Shown here: one piece after another, positions 10,601 to 22,348 of the stretch
How the letters are laid out: every line of letters begins with the position of its first letter
Position numbering within the stretch: the stretch's first letter is position 1
Assembly (NCBI GenBank): GCA_001466705.2
Contig: LATX02000233.1
Span: 186,001 to 250,000, forward strand
DNA length: 64,000 bases
Reading direction: 5' to 3'
DNA from: Moniliophthora roreri
Taxonomy: Eukaryota; Basidiomycota; Agaricomycetes; Agaricales; Marasmiaceae
Notes under the pieces: model-generated
Database searches by the model: none
What the model was told of the DNA's origin: nothing
Seen by the model: only the letters and a program-made list of their open reading frames with translations
Program-made: the position numbers and the translations under genes

Positions 10601-13600
10601 AAGGAAACGGAGGGAGAAAGAGCGTCGCAAGCGTGCTCAGACAAATGGAGTGTATACCTTTGCTGACGGGAACGTTTTCATGTCTGCTCGTATTGAACCG
10701 GAAGACTTTTTCGACAAGGACTTTGAGACTGCCATAGCTCCGTCATCTCATCCCTATCATCACCACCGCCAGAATAGAGCTGTCTCACTGAGGCCACCAC
10801 CACCCCCGCACGAGCAAGCGGCCGCAGTCAGCAGACCCGAACCAATTAAAGACAATAAGGAGGAACCACAGACCCAGAGCCACCTTTTGAAGCCAGGAAT
10901 CCATTTCGGTAAAGCCACCTATACTGGCTCGGGAATGCTCTACAAACTTCTCGATCCCAAAGAGCGTTTGAATGTATCAGTTCAACGTCACTCTGGTTTT
11001 GGTTTCGACATTGATCCACTCATTGCCTGTGAAACACTTAAAGAGATGTTGCCACGAGTATGCGATGGAGTCTTAGCCTTTATGTCAGATTTGCCTGATG
11101 TGGACTGCGACCAGAGCCAAAAGGAGTGGAATGATATGCTGGGGAACGTATGTCTGCTGTTTTCAAAGCACATGTCGCAGGAGGACGAGGACGGCCAGCA
11201 GAAGCTCAAAATCATTGCCTACGAGCAGGTTAGAAAGGTCATAACTCGTCTGGAGAGCGATGACTATTCCAAGTCTTTCGTCGATCTAGCGTCCCTTAAT
11301 GTCTGTTGGTTTGCGGTAGAATTAGTGATCCGGGCTGGGTACATCGAGCCAACCGTCACGTCTGGTTCGGATTCAGACGCTGAACTACTCTTCCGAGCGA
11401 TGAGTTTGGTTACGCAACTCGTTTTTGCACGCGGTTTAACGAGGATAGTGGAGCATATCCGGTACTGCCAGCAGCCCATGGATGACACTTCTAGTGGCGA
11501 GGAATCTTCCGTTTTAACACGGTCTGCGGAGTTGTTGGTCTGCTTAATCCACGTTTCGCTATCCCCAACGACTCCCTGCAACACTGGGCGAGTATTTTGG
11601 AAGATCGTAGAAGATGTCCTGCAGAGCCAAACGTCCGGGTTAAAACCCCTTGAAGTCAGCGAGACCACGTGGAGCACCATTTTCAGCGTTTGCGCACTCT
11701 CCCAGTTCTCGTCCATTGGAATGCGTACGGGTACTGTTCGCCTTTCTGCAGCATGGAGTGTCGTCCACTTTGGGCTTCGACGTATCTGCCTCAAAGCTGA
11801 CGAGAAGGATGACCAGAAGCTTGCTGAAAGCACTCTGAGGAAGCGAGATCGGTATATCGCTTTATTGATTCGTAGGTGCTTTCTCTTGACGTGTCGATGG
11901 CATTGGAGGCTCGAGGACGCCATGGAAATCATTACCACTTTGTCTGACGTGTTCCGTTCCCGCAAGTTTGCAAACCTTCGTCACGAGAGGGCAGAGTTTC
12001 CGACGTTTTTGCGGATACAAGATTGGGAAATTTGTTCGCAATACAATCAGAGAGACGCTGCCTTTGAACTTTTCCTCAAGATGGTGGTCCAGATGAGCAA
12101 GCAAATGCCGGATGGGCCTCAGCGTGGCGCAAGAATCAAGAAATTGTGTTCCTTAATACAACCTGTGAGCGTGATGCTCACTTCGATGAAGGCACCCGGC
12201 TATCAAGCGTTATCGATGCTATATAATCGGGTGGCAATACTCTCTGTTGCTATTCATTTGGAACCTCAGAACTACGCCGGTCGGATCAAACACGCAAAAG
12301 AGCAAGTCGATTTCAAAGCGTCTCATAAAAATTTGAGGACTGCCTACATCCGAAGTCTCATGTACTTTTCGGAGCAGATGGTTCTTGCTCGGCTTCCCAT
12401 GGAGGATGTCTTTGGGTGGCTGGGTGGGCTCGCCGACACGCTCAACGAAGAGTTATCCGCTAAGCTACCGGAAAGCCGGAAAAGAGTCGTTGCGATGAGC
12501 TCGCAAATGTTGATTGGGATGGCACGCCATATTATCCCTGCTTATGGCGTTGTTGGTCAATATCCTGATCCAACGATATTTGGTGTGTATCGTTCATCTA
12601 GGATGACTCACATATCTAATGTCGAAATCCAGAGAAACTCGCGGGTCTCATCAAGAACTCGGCTCTCAGTGAATATCCGGCAACAACTTCGTTGGTCGTC
12701 GGTCTTATGGATTCGTACATGAATGTCCGCGCAAAAGTTGTGCCTGCCCCTCAGTTTCCTCATGTACAGCCCGCTGCAGTGGAATCCGAGGAATCGCAGG
12801 AGACACAATATGACTTTGATGATATGGATTATAATGATCCCGCACTCCTTGCTGCACTCGATGGCGACAATCATCAGCAAGACCCCGCAGAAACTTCGGC
12901 ATTGTCATTTTCAGACTATCATTCAAAAGATGCCGCCCTACCGCGGGTGAGTTGATCAATCAGATTATTCAAAAGTACTCTGCTGAGATGTGCACTACAG
13001 CCACTCTACCAGATTAACGTGACACTGTACGGCCACTTTTGCTCGGCACTGAATGTCTTCAAGAAGCCTGCTGTTTCATCGACAGATCTTGAGAGAGTTG
13101 ATGGTTGCATGGAGGCTTGGTTGCTTTGCGCCAGTATGTTGATTCAAGTCAAGCACACCAAGGTGATTGCCACACTCCGCATTGAAAAACCAATGACTGA
13201 CGGTTTCTTATCTTAGAAATGGGACTTTTACTTGGGCCTTAGTCCATGGAATGTGATTGAAGATGTACGATGGCGAAGACGTACCCGAATCCATGTGATG
13301 TACACGGTGCTGAAACTAGATCCCGTGTCGTACACGGTATGTGATTTCGACCGTAAACTCCTTTTGTAACTCACTATCAGAACAATAGGGATGCAGTCAG
13401 GTTTTCGTCGAAGCGTTGTTCTGGGCACTCGTTCCCGACGAGCCGACAATCGAACACAAATTCATTTCGCTTCTCCTGTCATTGGACGGCCTAAAACACG
13501 CTTTACTGCAAGGCCTTGCTGTTGAACGCAGCGAATCAAATGCAGATTACGCTATCACGGCCATTGATTTACAAGCCAAACGCGTGTCATTCATACGCTG

Positions 13601-14016
13601 TGAGTATTTCAACCAGAATCCGTTCTCATGTTTCACATCCATACAAAACGGCTCACGATACGTGGTCACAGGTCTATTTCGGAACGTAAATCGGGCTCTC
13701 CTCAATGAAGATCCGGAGGGTAAGGACTATGTGGAATGGTGTATTGCGCTCTTGGAGACAACGCACACAATGTATCTGGCCCAGGTGAGAGAGCCTTTTT
13801 ACACCATCCACTCATTCCCTTGAGGTCCGGCCGCAAATGACTCGACTGACCGCCACTGATAAGCAGGTTTCTGAGAAGCGAGAAGGATATAGAGATCTCT
13901 GCATCCAGATTTGCGACTTGTTGAGCGAGCAGCCTCGTTTAAGGGGCCAGTCTCGAATGGAGTTTTGGGTTAGTCGGTCGGCAGCATTGAGGGCAGAAGT
14001 AGCACTGCGGCGGTGA
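7672..14016 (+). CDS. MUS7: Mus7/Mms22-family replication-repair protein
   Basis: Homolog of fission yeast Mus7 and budding yeast Mms22, a subunit of the Rtt101 (cullin)-Mms1 ubiquitin ligase pathway that protects stalled replication forks. Nine exons (7672-7803, 7859-8992, 9030-12582, 12633-12946, 13001-13162, 13217-13336, 13401-13599, 13672-13784, 13867-14016) give 1,958 residues with every phase consistent. The N-terminal half is disordered, acidic and Ser/Pro-rich. It contains the conserved YPLRKRNRRQENPY, which resembles the LRKR-type box of the family, and several S/D/E-rich SUMO-interaction-like patches. A basic KKRRKRREKERRKR stretch is a probable nuclear signal. The folded helical Mus7/MMS22 region begins near KATYTGSGMLYKLL and extends to the C terminus. 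The family assignment rests on architecture and these motifs. The exon structure is well supported. Confidence 0.82.
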
Positions 14017-15102
14017 TTGCGTGCTGTAAAGTGCGATACGTACTGTAACTGGCAGGAGATCGTGTTGATACAAACACCCCAGAATTTCTTGAAACCTTTA
14101 TCTTTCTCCCCTCCACTAGCGGTGTTCACGGGTGACTCCAAGAGGAATGTTAAATTAAAAACGAAGCCAGCACTCCAATCAAGTAACGGTATAGGTCTCG
14201 TGCCAACAAGCAAAGGTCACCATGGACATGCAAAATCACACACGAGAATATGCCGATTGCAGGTGATCTGCCAGGAGTTTTTTTGGACCAGCTTGGACCG
14301 CTTGGTCGTATCCATGCGGCAAGATTGTAACTTGGGTAGCCTCTGACGTCGTGTGGCGTCACCGAGAGGGTTGCTTTATAGAGCTGGAAAGAATACGGAC
14401 GAGGGTATGGAAGTCGATGAAACTGTGAAACCGTGAAAGCTTAGTTGAAGTTACTGAATGATGGACTGATCTGAGCAAGTTCGCCGTTCGGAAGTGAGGC
14501 GATATAGGACCCTGACGGGATGACCGTCCCTTCCAAAAGTATATCGGATGTCGTTCCCGGTAATCGGAAATATTTGGAGAACAACCCAAGGTCACACAGG
14601 TGGTGGTGGTGATGCCGCGGCTGGAAACCAGTCAAAAAGTGGACTCTGGCGCTTGTCTACTGTAGGTGGTATCGTGAAAAAGGAAGTTTGTGGGCCACTA
14701 GTCTCTTCCGTTTCACTTCCGAGTGTCGTAAAGTTTAAAAGACCCATGATCAGACCATGAAAGAATCCCCGTCGCATGTGATGTGTGGTGGGATCAGAAG
14801 AGAGCTAAGTGCCGCCAGAGTATAACGAAGATTGCCGCAATGTGGGGAAGAAAGGCCTCGTGGATAGTAGTCCGCGGGATGGTTCAAGTACTCTGAGGCA
14901 CGCGCAGTTTCTCCGAGCAGACCTAGAACCGGAAGCTATGCCAAGCAACAACAGCCAAAAAGCAGAGTTGACAGACGATGATATTTAGTGTGAGGAGTTA
15001 TAGTTATACATAGTACAAAGTCCGCAATATGGTATATTCCTTCCCATTGACCTAACAGATTAAGGTATGAGATGTAGTTGTGGGTCGTGATCAGGGTATG
15101 GG
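14017..15102. other. Gene-poor stretch after Mus7
   Basis: Roughly 1.1 kb without a convincing gene. Minus-strand frames at 14592-14777 (MGLLNFTTLGSETEE) and 14441-14635 could belong to a small two-exon gene, but I could not find a GT-AG junction that joins them. The leftmost part is Mus7 3' untranslated sequence. Confidence 0.35.
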
Positions 15103-15480
15103 TTATATGTCGCTGTGTACAATACACGCATCTATATGAGATGAATCAATTGAGCAAGACTCGATCGCGTATAATTGAACATACCATGGTGACTTGGCAG
15201 GACTTGGGGTAGACTTTGGGGTGGATGATGACGACGACGACGCGGAAGATGAAGCTTTCTTCCTGAGTATGTCGCTCAACTCTGGAGAGGCAGCGTCTTG
15301 TCTGAATGGTATAAAGATGCCTGGAGTGCCTGGTGGGGCAAGTTTCGCGGCATAAGGGGGTCGCGACGGAGATGGCGAGGAGAGGTTGCCGTAGGCTGTA
15401 TGGGACGGCGAAGGCAGCGCAGGAGTAAAGTTGTTAAATGGGTGGGTGGCAAGAGGGTTGAAAGTATCTGGGAGAGGCAT
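15103..15480 (-). CDS. Small Ser/Pro-rich hypothetical protein
   Basis: An uninterrupted frame beginning MPLPDTFNPLATHPF and rich in Ser and Pro. The centre, GTPGIFIPFRQDAASPELSDIL, is denser and more ordered than the rest, and I suspect it is the conserved core. A serine run and KSTPSPAKSPW follow. The last residues may be replaced by a second exon, because a GTATGT donor sits inside the Trp codon of SPW and a TTAG acceptor lies near 15060. It is transcribed away from the acidic AT-hook gene, with about 260 bases between start codons. I do not recognise a function. Confidence 0.5.
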   Translation of the reverse strand: MPLPDTFNPLATHPFNNFTPALPSPSHTAYGNLSSPSPSRPPYAAKLAPPGTPGIFIPFRQDAASPELSDILRKKASSSASSSSSSTPKSTPSPAKSPWYVQLYAIESCSIDSSHIDACIVHSDI

Positions 15481-15741
15481 TATTGGAGGACCAGATGAGT
15501 TGATCGTTTTATACCAATTCAAGCGCCCAAGGATGGATCACGCCGAAAAAGGAAATTCACACCGGGCCGCCCGGGAAAAGAAGAAATACAAAAAAATACA
15601 AAAAAAAGAGCAGTAAATCGCGAAAACTGGATTCATCGCGTTTTGACTTTGCACGCCGTCTGCCAGCAGACGACCATTTCTCTCGATTCATCCTGGCTTT
15701 GATTCAATGTACCATCTCTTTTCTACTTTTATATATCATTT

Positions 15742-18481
15742 ATGCCTGGTGAGTACTCTTGGAAAAAATATCTCCAATCTGGCCTCGTTTCCTTCTTTTT
15801 TTCTGTTTTTTTCACATATTCACTTGCGGTACTTGCGGTACTTACGTCCCATCTTATCGCAGCATCACACTACCAGACTTTCATGTCGTCTTCTCTTCCC
15901 AATACCGTAGACCAAGACGCAGACGACGACGAATTATGCATGGTCTGCGATGGGAAATGTACTTGCGCGTCTTCATCCCACCACCAGACCCCGAGCACAT
16001 CACTCCCTCACCCGACAACTCTCCTTCCTCAGCTACCAAAACTCAAAATAAAACTTCCCCCAAAGCCAAAGATATTCTCTGGTATACCTCCAGATCTTCC
16101 AGATCAAACTCCCATCCATACTCCCACTCAACAACCGCAACCCAAACGCAGAGGTCGTCCCCCCAAAAATGGCATCTCTGCCCAGCCTCGTTCTTCCAAC
16201 CAACGTGCGAGGCAACCTTCACGCAGACCTCCTCCACAAAACAAATCAAAAGTCGGCATCAAAAAGAAACCAACGGCCGTCAAACGGAAACGACCTGAAT
16301 CTACCGACAATGAGTCGTCAGACCTCACTGATATCGATCAATTTTACAACCAAGATCGTGGCCACAGCTACGATAATGGCCCCGACGACGCTCCTCGCTC
16401 GTCTCAATTTCCGACCTTTATCTCATCCATTTCATCCACCACATCTAGTTCAGACTCTGACAGCAGCTCACTGTCTGGCTTTGAAACGGACTCTTCAATC
16501 GAGGCAGAGGAAGAAAACTTTATCATTGCCGAAGAACGGGCACGCATTAGACGCGAGCTTCTTGGTGAAGAAACTTTACAGAAGCGCCGGGACAATAATT
16601 GGGTCATACGACCACGAAAAAGAAGTGTGGGAACTCCGAGTGATGTAGACATGGATGCAGACAGCGATGAGGATAATGACCAAGATGAGGACGATGCTCA
16701 AGACGATGAGCAAGACGACGACGACGACGAAGATGACGACCAGGATGAATCCGACACCAGACTTGGTGCGGGCTATGTCGGATTCGCAACCGGGTGGTCC
16801 GACGATGATAAGTCTAGCTTTGATGCTGATCTTTTCTTTGCAAACCTCTCTTCAGACTCGGATAGCGACGGCTCGTCCACCCAAGGCGAAGACGATGGCG
16901 TCGATGGCGACCAATCTGATCTAGATGCCCTTACCGAGGCCGCTGCCAGTATCATTCCACACCTGCGCCAGACCATTACGCACATGCCATTTGACGTAAC
17001 CGAGGGCTGGGATGGCCAAATTGTGTTCACAAATGGCCTAGGCGAGGCCCAAGGTACGGCTTCCCTGGATGTTCAGTTTCCTCCTTCCCCATTCGTCCCA
17101 GAAACCAGTGCATCACCCAGCGCAGATGGTGATGGAGACGTCGACATGTTGTCAACAGACGCAGATCCAGATGAAGAAGGCTACGAGCAGGACGTAGACA
17201 CTGTCGGCGAGGGTGACGGTGATACCACCGATGAGGAGCTCGTTGGCGAGGATGACCTGCCTAACGAGCGTGCTATGCAGCTCTTCAATACTCCATTCAC
17301 TAGCGTCTCCTATATCAATCCCATGTCCACCATGAGTCCCACTGCCAGTCCCGCGTATGGGTATGGTAAACGTGGTTTCCATGCTTTCGATTCACCCAAA
17401 CCAGCCGACATCCTCGCTGGAAAGGTGTACTGGGACTCGGACGACCATGATGAATTCGCCAATACTTCAAGTCGGAAAGCGCCTTCCCGTAGTGACGGCC
17501 CTAGGCAGGGCGAGTTTGAAGTCACATCACAATCTCGTCAAGCCATCATTGACGATCAGCATAAGAATATCCCTTCACCTCATCCACGATTCAAAGGACG
17601 TCATACCAGACTATCAGTTTCACAATCCGGCGCGGTATGTATCACTTTGCCTTCTTTCTATATTCTCCTCTGATCTTCTCTTTCAGTTTGAAGATCTTTT
17701 ACGCAGGTCATTACAGCCCTTACGTCCTTCCTCATTACCCCCGTCAACACGTTTCTCTCTACAACCGTCATCTGCATCCGAAGTTGGTCTCACATCGCCC
17801 GATCTCCCTCCCGATCAAGCAATTGATTTGGACGACGTATTGGACGCGTCCTTCCTGGGCGGAGATGAAACCCAGGACGAGGAAGAGTCCAAAGTAGAGG
17901 GCGATGAATCGTCTTCAACCGACAGTGCCACCGAATCTGACACCCGCAAACACCTCAAAAACCTTAAGCGGTGGGATGTTATCTCGGTTGGCGCATTCCG
18001 CAAAACGCGGGAAGCGGTAGGCTGCCCGAGTGACGGTGCAGCAGCGTGGGGATCCGATCCACCCGCCGATTATAGTACCGCCATGAAGAGCAGTCCCTTG
18101 AACGCCATGCTTTGGCAGAACAGGAACGCTCAGCGTCACGCTTCCACATCCCGGTCGGCTCACGGCTATGAGCTTTCGCCAGAACTTTCACCTGTACGGG
18201 ACGGCGACCGTACCCCCACTAGTTCATCGCGTTCCCAAAACAAAAGTAGTATTAACAACGGTGGCCAGTACCACCAGAACAACACTAACAAGACCCGAAA
18301 GGAGTTGCGAAGGGAACGCAGGCTCAAGCAGAAGAGTTATGGCCCCTTGCAGCACCACCAATATCATCGCCACCACCATCATCATCACCAACACCATCCA
18401 AACTCAAAATCTCGAAGCACTAGTGCTACTCAGAGGAACTTTTTCAGTTCGCCATCCTCCGTCCCCACGTTGAACATATAG
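15742..18481 (+). CDS. Acidic AT-hook protein of unknown function
   Basis: Three exons, 15742-15748, 15863-17634 and 17687-18481, give 857 residues in phase. The first contributes only MP plus one base, and an alternative start at 15883 would need no first intron. In order: a cysteine cluster CMVCDGKCTC near the N terminus, a proline/lysine-rich linker, an AT-hook KRRGRPPKNG typical of minor-groove DNA binding, basic patches, a serine run, a long Asp/Glu-rich block around residues 265-310, further acidic patches, RKELRRERRLKQKS, and a histidine-rich tail near 18356-18400. It is probably nuclear and chromatin-associated by composition. I know no characterised homolog, and composition bias makes any assignment weak. 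Confidence 0.85.
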
Positions 18482-19072
18482 TATTTTCTGTATCTGTCTC
18501 TCCATCCGATTCCACGGGCTGACTGCTTTGGACCATCTCACCTTTTTAATCCTCTTGTATCCAGTTTTCTCTGCGTAAATTCAGCTGGCCTATTTTTTCA
18601 AGGATATACCACTGTAGATCCAATACTACCACCATCCTTCCCTACATCTTATTTCACCCCGTCAATCGCTATTTATGTTCCATGGGCTAGTGTTACGCTC
18701 TCGCCGTTGTTCATTGCTGTAATTGTTGTCCAAAGTTTCTCCCATTTTCCCATTTGGTTTCGTGCCAACGTCTGTATCGATCACTCCCATTTCCCATATC
18801 CTCAAAGGCACCCATTCCCATTCCAAGCTGATATTTGTCCAGTCTCAAATACATACCCGTCTTTTTCCTTTACGAACTACTCATGCAATTGGAGTCTGAA
18901 ATACGTAATAGGTACTTGGTCTACCACCAATACTGACGATCATGTATATATTCGCTTGCAAAACCTTGAACTTTGAAAAAACACTGTTGCAATGACGAAG
19001 TTCAGATAGATAGGGTGACAGTTCATCAAACGCGTTACGGGCAGTGACCGTGATGTTCTTTTCTCCACCGTC
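18482..19072. other. Intergenic stretch
   Basis: T- and C-rich sequence after the stop codon of the acidic AT-hook gene, read as its 3' untranslated region followed by the promoter of the next small gene. No coding frame is supported. Confidence 0.4.
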
Positions 19073-19383
19073 ATGAACGCTACCACTAACGCAACCCAGG
19101 CTAAAGAGAGGCTTTACTCACAGCTGGCAACCAGCTTCAAACGCATGAACCGAGCACTCATTCAAACTGCCGACCTCTGTGAACAACTTCAATTCGATCT
19201 GCATTCAGTGCGGACATTTGCTGGCTTGGACGCTGCACGGTATTTATCCACCTTTATCTGGCCATATCACGAACCAACGCGCCTTCGGAAAAACCTAGGT
19301 TTATGACCATTGCAAACGAATTGAATCTCAGTGATCCAGATGATAGTTTTGAGCAACGTGGTCAGCAAAGAGTGCGAGCATGA
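19073..19383 (+). CDS. Small protein, possibly DASH subunit Hsk3-like
   Basis: Two exons, 19073-19239 and 19299-19383, give an 83-residue protein. The junction completes an Arg codon before FMTIANEL. The body is one amphipathic helix (KERLYSQLATSFKRMNRAL to CEQLQFDLHSVRTFAG) followed by AARFMTIANELN. A short single helix ending near a Phe-Met motif resembles Hsk3, a small subunit of the kinetochore DASH/Dam1 complex, but this is recall of a pattern and not an alignment. The gene model is more secure than the name. It could equally be another small coiled-coil subunit. Confidence 0.6.
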
Positions 19384-19647
19384 GATGGGGGCACGTTCGG
19401 CACAATGAGGTCAGTCTTCCTGCCCAGATCCTCCGCCACTACCCTTGACATCACCATTCTCAGCCATTTACGGTTTGGAACCCCAGATGTATAATACTGT
19501 ATTATAATCATGATGTGTCTGGCTGCTATTTACAAGATAGCTTCGTCGGTTCCAATCGGATACTCCCCATATGCAGAGGATATATACAGACGGTGCCTGC
19601 AGTATGTGATCCCATCCATAGGTACAGAGCGTAAATGGGTATCAAAG

Positions 19648-22068
19648 TCATCGACCAGTCATGATCTTTGGTGTTTCGCTGTCCACAAGACCGTTGGTCT
19701 GCCCCCCACCCACGATTCCCGAGATCGTCTTTTGGAGTTCATTCCACTCGGACTCCTTGGGAATCGCTAGGTCTCCAATGTCATAGACATACAACTTCCC
19801 ATCGCTTCCTCCCAACACTGCACGTCGACCATCTTTCCGATCCCACTGTAACTTGTTCAGTGCTCGGCCAGCACCCACACCGGTCGAGACTATCGGCACC
19901 TGTATAGAACGTTAATAGAATGCGCGTACCTTGGAGAACGACATTACCTCCGTATCCGCGTTTAGGTTCCAAATGTCAAACTTCCCCGACCCATCCACGG
20001 TTCCAAAGAGAGCCGGATGCTGCGGATGCCATTTGACATCGTACACCGGATCATCTGCCTCGTCGAATGAGTAAAGCGGAGAGATAGGGTGCGGTGTTGT
20101 GGAAGGCTTTGCTAGTGATTTCGCTCTCCACAGTTTTACCGTCCAATCCACAGAGCTCGTCAGGAATAGATCGGAGAAATCTACTGACCCACTCGTGGGG
20201 TGGAAGTGGAGTCCCATAACCGGCCCCGCATGGCCTTTGTAGACGTCGTACTGATTTAAACCCGCTTTTGCTCCTGCCCGGTCGTATCGGTTCGCTTGAT
20301 AGACATTTCCTTCTTCTGTGCCTACCCAGAATGTGGTCGTTTCATTATCGGGGAAATCCATTGTCGTGATAGCAACTTCGCCTGTTTTATTATGCCCAGC
20401 ATGTATGAGCTCTAGCGTTTCCTATCGAAGATTCAGACCATTCACCGATGACGGAAGTGTGATTGACCGGCTTACCTGTGGTTGAGCCAGCATATCCACT
20501 AACCAACTGCACACCGTACCGTCTGTACTTGTTGTGATCAAGTTGTGTGCATTCTGAGTGCCTACCATTTGCATTGCATATACAGGATGGGTATGACCAG
20601 ATGCGGATAGTGGAGTTTTCAGGACTGGCAGATGTTTCGAACGATTATCCCACAACAAAATTTGTCCAGAATATGTGCCTCCGAAAACAAGATTCGAATG
20701 GAACGGGGAGAATGTTACAGAAAGAACGTCCGACTGTAAGTCAAACGTCGCGTAAGGATCAACTTGACGTTGAGACTGGGTGCATTAACGTACCTGGGAA
20801 TGAAATACAAACTCTGGTCGCTCAAGGAGATGTAAATTCCATACGGCGACAATACCATCGGGTTCGTTTAGTGCAGCTGGGTTTTTGTTGTAAGATGCGA
20901 CACTGAGCTCTGGATACTGAAGAAAGGCGTCAGGTATATTCTTGACAGATGTTTTGAGACACACCTGCGGTGACCAGTCCACATCTGTTATGGACCTGTT
21001 TTTCCCATAACGTTCGTCCCAGAACGCACAGACACGTTTGATTCGACCTTCTGACTCGTCCCTGCATAGTCACAACCGGTTAATAAGACACTAACATCGT
21101 CGCGATGATTGGGGAACGTACGCTCCACTTTCAGCCCCTACGCGGTAGTCGCGGGTAAAATCATAGTCATTTAGGGCCTTATAGAACATCTTCGTCGTAG
21201 AATCAACGAACTCGAATAGCTCTGGCGCAGAAAGTATTCCCGCTAGTTCTTCAGGAGGTATATCTGGAATAAATAGTTTTATTAACTTCGACTACTCTGC
21301 TGGAGTCGGACAATGCATACCTCTAATTTCCTCCTCAATCTCTTTGTCCAGCTGAATACTCTCCTCCTCCAGTTCACGGTCTCGTGCAGCCTGTAGCGTT
21401 TCCAGCTCGGCGTCGGTCAGAACACGTTGCCGTGGGTCCTCTGCTGGCTTCGTAGACTCCGTTTCGATTTCCATAGTTTGTACCTCCTTATTATATATGA
21501 CCCGTTCTTTTCGAGGTAATTCGAATAGCTCTTGTTCAACATCTATCAAGTCTGGGAGGAATCGAGGGACTATTTCACTGGGATATAGGCCATTAATTGG
21601 CTATAATCCTCAAAGACACAAGACCCTCACCGATCCACCACATTGTCAGTCGCGTTCGTAGCCAAAGTTGTGCCGACACTGATTCGGTCGCTCTGTCTAC
21701 TCAGTCTCCCAGATCCTATGTTCGGTAGACCATGTTGCCTGAGGGATGGTGTACCCGGTACTGACGATGAAGGTGTTAGGTCGCCGCTACCAGTGAGTCC
21801 CAATCCTCCACCATCTCCAAGCAGCCCATCTACAAACTCCTTGATATCTTGTCCACCGGCGTGCTTCTTAGGTGTAGAAGAAACTCCACTTGGCTAAACG
21901 GTAAACCTTTATTACATCGTGATGCTTGGAAGTTAACCAAAGGCGCACTTCAGAGGTCTTTCTATTGGAATCTGCACCTTGCCTTTCGAGCCGAGCCTTC
22001 CTAAGCTCAGCAAGTTTGGCTCGTTTGGCTTCGATTTCCTGTCTTCGTTTGTCCGACGATGATGACAT
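19648..22068 (-). CDS. Cytoplasmic dynein intermediate chain
   Basis: Non-catalytic subunit that links dynein heavy chains to dynactin and the light chains. Nine exons (21949-22068, 21631-21893, 21321-21577, 21122-21263, 20965-21061, 20794-20916, 20476-20733, 19948-20421, 19648-19899) give 661 residues, all in phase. The N-terminal charged helix [21 protein letters not shown] is the dynactin p150-binding type. A Ser/Gly-rich linker follows, then a second charged helix near [16 protein letters not shown]. The C-terminal two thirds form WD40 blades, with the family-typical [43 protein letters not shown] and [15 protein letters not shown]. In filamentous fungi this complex drives nuclear and endosome transport along hyphae. 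The 5' neighbour LYC1 lies about 280 bases upstream on the same strand. Confidence 0.95.
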
Positions 22069-22348
22069 GATAATGGTGAACTCAGATGAGAAGGATATGT
22101 ACAGTCACATGCTTTGCGCGTCGCGCCATAACCCCTTGCTTAGTACGATCGTAAGTAGCCATTCTTGCTGATCCTGTTACACAATAACTACTTCAGGTAT
22201 TACAAGTCAATGCAGTTCAAACCAAGTAATCAACTACATGCTCGGGCTCGACTAGTTGGTCAAATAAAGTCGTTCGATGTGCACTCAGCACCAGCAAAAC
22301 CTTCCAGGTACGCCATAAGTGTTACTCATTGCATGATTCTGAGAACAC

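Noticed and set aside
11264..11965. 233-codon frame antisense to Mus7
   Set aside because: Lies inside the long Mus7 exon 9030-12582, no motif; shadow frame.
14441..14777. Possible two-exon small gene on the minus strand
   Set aside because: The two frames cannot be joined by a GT-AG intron that I can find, and neither has a known motif.
20690..20735. Suspected one-base deletion in dynein intermediate chain
   Set aside because: Rechecking the bases showed the frame is intact and the exon length (258) is a multiple of three.
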